Source: Pseudomonadota bacterium
Lineage (GTDB): Bacteria; Pseudomonadota; Alphaproteobacteria; Rhodospirillales; Magnetospirillaceae
Assembly: GCA_023426365.1 (NCBI GenBank)
Contig: JAFAAW010000128.1
Span: 1-31,476 of the forward strand
Reading direction: 5' to 3'
Length of the DNA: 31,476 nt
Within the stretch, counting starts at the first letter, position 1, and every line of letters starts with the position of its first letter. Below the pieces are notes generated by a model, which had not been told where the DNA came from, searched no databases, and worked only from the letters and a program-made list of their open reading frames with translations. The position numbers and the translations under genes are program-made. This document shows positions 29,638-31,476 of the stretch, in pieces.

Positions 29638-29957
29638 GCCTTGACCTCCTGCTGCGACAGCAGCGTGCGGGCGACCTGGTCGGCCAGCCCGATACCGTTG
29701 CCGCGATTGGCGATCATCTTACCGTATTCGTCCATCAGCATCGGCCGGAACATGGATTCGGCGTGACCGCCGCCAAAATAGCTCTTTTCTGCATCCACAC
29801 CGGTAAACATGTGGTTGAGCATCTGCGTGACGAACATGGCCTCGAACTTCTTGCCGATGGCGCGGGCCTGTTCGGCATTGGCGGCGCGGGTGGAAATCTG
29901 GCGGGGTGCGCTGGCGGCCAGTTCGGCCGAGCCGGCGGCGGCGGTCATGGCGTCCAT
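29634..29957 (-). CDS. Rod-binding protein, FlgJ N-terminal-like
   Basis: A 107-residue protein equal to the rod-binding domain of FlgJ without its muramidase half, the usual arrangement in alphaproteobacteria. It shows the family pattern ARAIGKKFEAMFVTQMLNHM (about 33-52) and YFGGGHAESMFRPMLMDEYG followed by KMIANRGNGIGLADQVARTL. It caps or guides rod assembly in the periplasm; cell-wall hydrolysis must come from another protein. ATG at 29955-29957 shares one base with the flgI stop (TGATG). A GTG one codon earlier and an ATG at 29948 are alternatives. Confidence 0.87.
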   Translation of the reverse strand: MDAMTAAAGSAELAASAPRQISTRAANAEQARAIGKKFEAMFVTQMLNHMFTGVDAEKSYFGGGHAESMFRPMLMDEYGKMIANRGNGIGLADQVARTLLSQQEVKA

Positions 29958-31132
29958 CACATCACCTCGATATCGGCTTGCAGGGCACCGGCGGCCTTGA
30001 TGGTCTGCAGGATGGCGATCAGGTCGCGCGGGGTGACGCCCAGGGCATTCAGGCCGTTGACCAGTTCCTGCAAGGTCACCTCGTGCGGGACCACCTTCAT
30101 GTTGGCCGGCGTGCCTTCGTCCACCTCGATGTCGGTGCGGTCCACGACGGTGGTTTCGCCGGTGGTGGAGAAGGGCGAGGGCTGCGACACCTGGGGGGTC
30201 TCGGTGATGCGGATGGTCAGCGCGCCTTGCGCGATGGCCACGGTGCTGATGCGCACGTTCTCGCCCATCACGATGGTGCCGGTGGCCTGGTCGATGACGA
30301 TCTTGGCCACGGCGTCAGGCTCGACGCGCAATTGTTCGATGTCGGTCAGCATGCTGACCACGTTGCCGCGATAGTGCGGCGGCACCACCAGTTGGACCGA
30401 ACCGGGGTCGCTGGGGCGCGCCACTTCGGTGCCCAGATAGGCATTGACGGCCTGGGCGATGCGGCGGGCGGTGGTGAAGTCGGGATTGCGCAGGGAAACC
30501 TTGACGGTCTCCATGTGGCTCATCTCGAACGGCAGTTCGCGCTCGACGATGGCGCCGTTGGCGATGCGGCCCTTGGTGGGGGTGCCCTTCGACACCGACG
30601 CGGCGTTGCCCTGGGCCGAAAACGAGGCGGTGGCGACGCCGCCCTGGGCGACGGCATAGACCTCGCCATCGGCACCGACCAGCGGGGTGACCAGCAGGGT
30701 GCCGCCATCCACGCTCTTGGCGTCGCCCAGCGCCGACACCGACACGTCCAGGCGCGAACCCTGGCGCGAGAAGGGCGGCAGCACGGCGGTCACCATGACG
30801 GCGGCGACGTTCTTGGGCTTCAGGGTGGCGATGGTGCCGCCCTGGCCGCGGATGTTGACGCCCAGGCGTTCCAGCATGGCGACCAGCGATTCCTTGGTGA
30901 AGGGCGCGTTGGTCAGGTCGTCGCCGGTGCCGTTCAGGCCGACCACGATGCCGTAGCCGACCAGGATGTTGTCGCGCACGCCCTCGAAATCGGCGATGTC
31001 CTTGATGCGCGAGGCCCCGAACGCCGCCTGCGGCATGCAGGCGATGGTCACTGCGACCAGGCCGGCGGCCAGCGCGAAAGCACGCAATCCGGTGGCGATG
31101 GTGGCGGCAGTGGCGGCGGTGGCTCGGATCAT
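29957..31132 (-). CDS. flgI: Flagellar P-ring protein FlgI
   Basis: FlgI forms the periplasmic P ring around the rod in the peptidoglycan. The 391-residue precursor begins with a Sec signal peptide (hydrophobic to about residue 38, ending MPQAAFGA-SRIKDIAD). The mature protein follows the family closely: ILVGYGIVVGLNGTGD near 56-71, VAAVMVTAVLPPFSRQGSRL, SVSALGDAKSVDGGTLLVTP, and near the end TPANMKVVPHEVTLQELVNG with GVTPRDLIAILQTIKAAGAL. AGAGGA lies 6 nt before the ATG at 31130-31132. It is the first gene of the flgI-flgJ-flgN-flgK-flgL operon and has a sigma-54 promoter. Confidence 0.96.
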   Translation of the reverse strand: MIRATAATAATIATGLRAFALAAGLVAVTIACMPQAAFGASRIKDIADFEGVRDNILVGYGIVVGLNGTGDDLTNAPFTKESLVAMLERLGVNIRGQGGTIATLKPKNVAAVMVTAVLPPFSRQGSRLDVSVSALGDAKSVDGGTLLVTPLVGADGEVYAVAQGGVATASFSAQGNAASVSKGTPTKGRIANGAIVERELPFEMSHMETVKVSLRNPDFTTARRIAQAVNAYLGTEVARPSDPGSVQLVVPPHYRGNVVSMLTDIEQLRVEPDAVAKIVIDQATGTIVMGENVRISTVAIAQGALTIRITETPQVSQPSPFSTTGETTVVDRTDIEVDEGTPANMKVVPHEVTLQELVNGLNALGVTPRDLIAILQTIKAAGALQADIEVM

Positions 31133-31173
31133 GGCGTCCTCTGGGACCGGTCACAAGAATACGCAAGAGCTGA

Positions 31174-31190
31174 TGCGAACCCCGTGCCAA
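31174..31190 (-). promoter_or_regulatory. Sigma-54 promoter of the flgI operon
   Basis: The minus strand reads TTGGCACGGGGTTCGCA. The TGGCACG at -24 is a perfect consensus, GG and GC are separated by exactly 10 bases, and TCGC replaces TTGC at -12. It is 43 nt upstream of the flgI start. Sigma-54 control of hook and basal-body genes is established in Caulobacter. Confidence 0.75.
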
Positions 31191-31246
31191 CAGTGAAAAG
31201 CGATGTTTTTCAAATGGTTGGTGTGGGCGTGGGGCTGTTGGCGCCC

Positions 31247-31263
31247 GGCAAAAAACGGTTGCC
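31247..31263. promoter_or_regulatory. Inverted repeat, possible activator site
   Basis: GGCAA and TTGCC flank AAAACGG, about 60 bp upstream of the sigma-54 -24 element and within the flgI-fliX divergent space. An enhancer-binding site for a FlbD-type activator would be expected in such a place. The arms are short, so this is only a candidate. The rest of 31133-31383 shows no gene. Confidence 0.25.
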
Positions 31264-31383
31264 TGGGCAAAAAGTGCCGGGATGGCGCGGCGGGGGCGGC
31301 AGAAATAGCGGCTTTCACCCAGGCGCCCCAATCGTTAGAATGCGGACCACCATGGCAAAACCCCTAAGGGATTACCGCGCCAT

Positions 31384-31476
31384 ATGAAAGTTTCCCGGAC
31401 CGGCTCGAGTTCCGCCGCCACCGGCGGCGGCCCCCCCGGGGGCCAATCCGAGGGGCCCGGGGGGGCGGGTAAGCAA
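31384..31476 (+). CDS. fliX: Partial CDS, probable FliX N-terminus
   Basis: A plus-strand frame starts ATG at 31384 and is open to the right edge (31 codons). It begins MKVSRTGSSSAATGGG and continues Gly/Pro/Ser-rich. FliX, the assembly checkpoint partner of the activator FlbD, starts with MK(V/I) followed by a low-complexity Ser/Gly region and is divergent from flgI in Caulobacter. The call depends on position and the first residues. AAGGG lies 13 nt upstream. The last 60 bases are extreme G/C runs, so sequence errors there are possible. Confidence 0.5.
   Translation, partial: MKVSRTGSSSAATGGGPPGGQSEGPGGAGKQ

Noticed and set aside
29906..31387. 493-codon plus-strand frame opposite flgI
   Set aside because: Composition is His/Gly/Asp-rich, typical of antisense to a GC-rich gene, while FlgI on the other strand is unmistakable.
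31410..31476. Extreme G/C homopolymers at the right edge as a regulatory structure
   Set aside because: They lie within the probable fliX start and at a sequence end, where low-quality bases are likely.

Overview
The window is GC-rich, with alphaproteobacterial gene content: FlbT/FlaF flagellin regulators, FliX divergent from FlgI, CheZ, several bacteriohemerythrins and a DUF1491 protein. It most resembles a Magnetospirillum-type member of the Rhodospirillales. This is inferred from gene families and style, not from a database match.

Layout. (1) 1-9.2 kb is mostly housekeeping and stress genes. It holds a partial minus-strand gene, cheZ, two bacteriohemerythrins, an endonuclease/exonuclease/phosphatase-fold enzyme, a wrbA-pirin operon divergent from a LysR regulator, a DUF1491 gene, a block of four 30-bp palindromic tandem repeats in front of a RidA gene, a short-chain dehydrogenase and a DsbA-like isomerase. 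(2) 8.8-9.8 kb carries flbT and flaF, the post-transcriptional and secretion regulators of flagellin. (3) 10.0-20.1 kb is an accessory glycan island. On the minus strand a module runs pyruvyl-transferase-like enzyme, large GT4 glycosyltransferase, methyltransferase, radical SAM/SPASM enzyme. Downstream lies a second copy that has collapsed to a pyruvyl-transferase tail, a 46-codon in-frame fusion of the glycosyltransferase start to the methyltransferase end, and an intact second radical SAM enzyme. On the plus strand are an AT-rich DXD glycosyltransferase and a GH130-like/pyruvyl-transferase fusion. The island lies between two same-orientation copies of a 33-bp hairpin repeat; the right copy abuts an IS630-type transposase remnant. 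(4) 20.5-31.1 kb is a minus-strand flagellar cluster. From its upstream end it reads flgI, flgJ-like rod-binding gene, flgN-like chaperone, flgK, flgL, a TPR-glycosyltransferase resembling Caulobacter FlmG, flagellin, a terminator, an unrecognised coiled-coil protein and a hexapeptide acyltransferase. A strong sigma-54 promoter precedes flgI, and the start of a probable fliX runs off the right edge.

How it fits together. The flagellar genes make the P ring, rod-binding factor, hook-filament junction and filament. The TPR-glycosyltransferase is placed to glycosylate flagellin. The island enzymes and the acyltransferase could make or decorate the sugar, or another surface glycan. FlbT may act on the flagellin leader, where the ribosome binding site can pair in a small hairpin. 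The most unusual observations are the duplicated and collapsed glycan/radical-SAM module, the chimeric micro-ORF it left behind, the GH130-pyruvyl-transferase fusion, and the beta modules shared by FlgK and FlgL.
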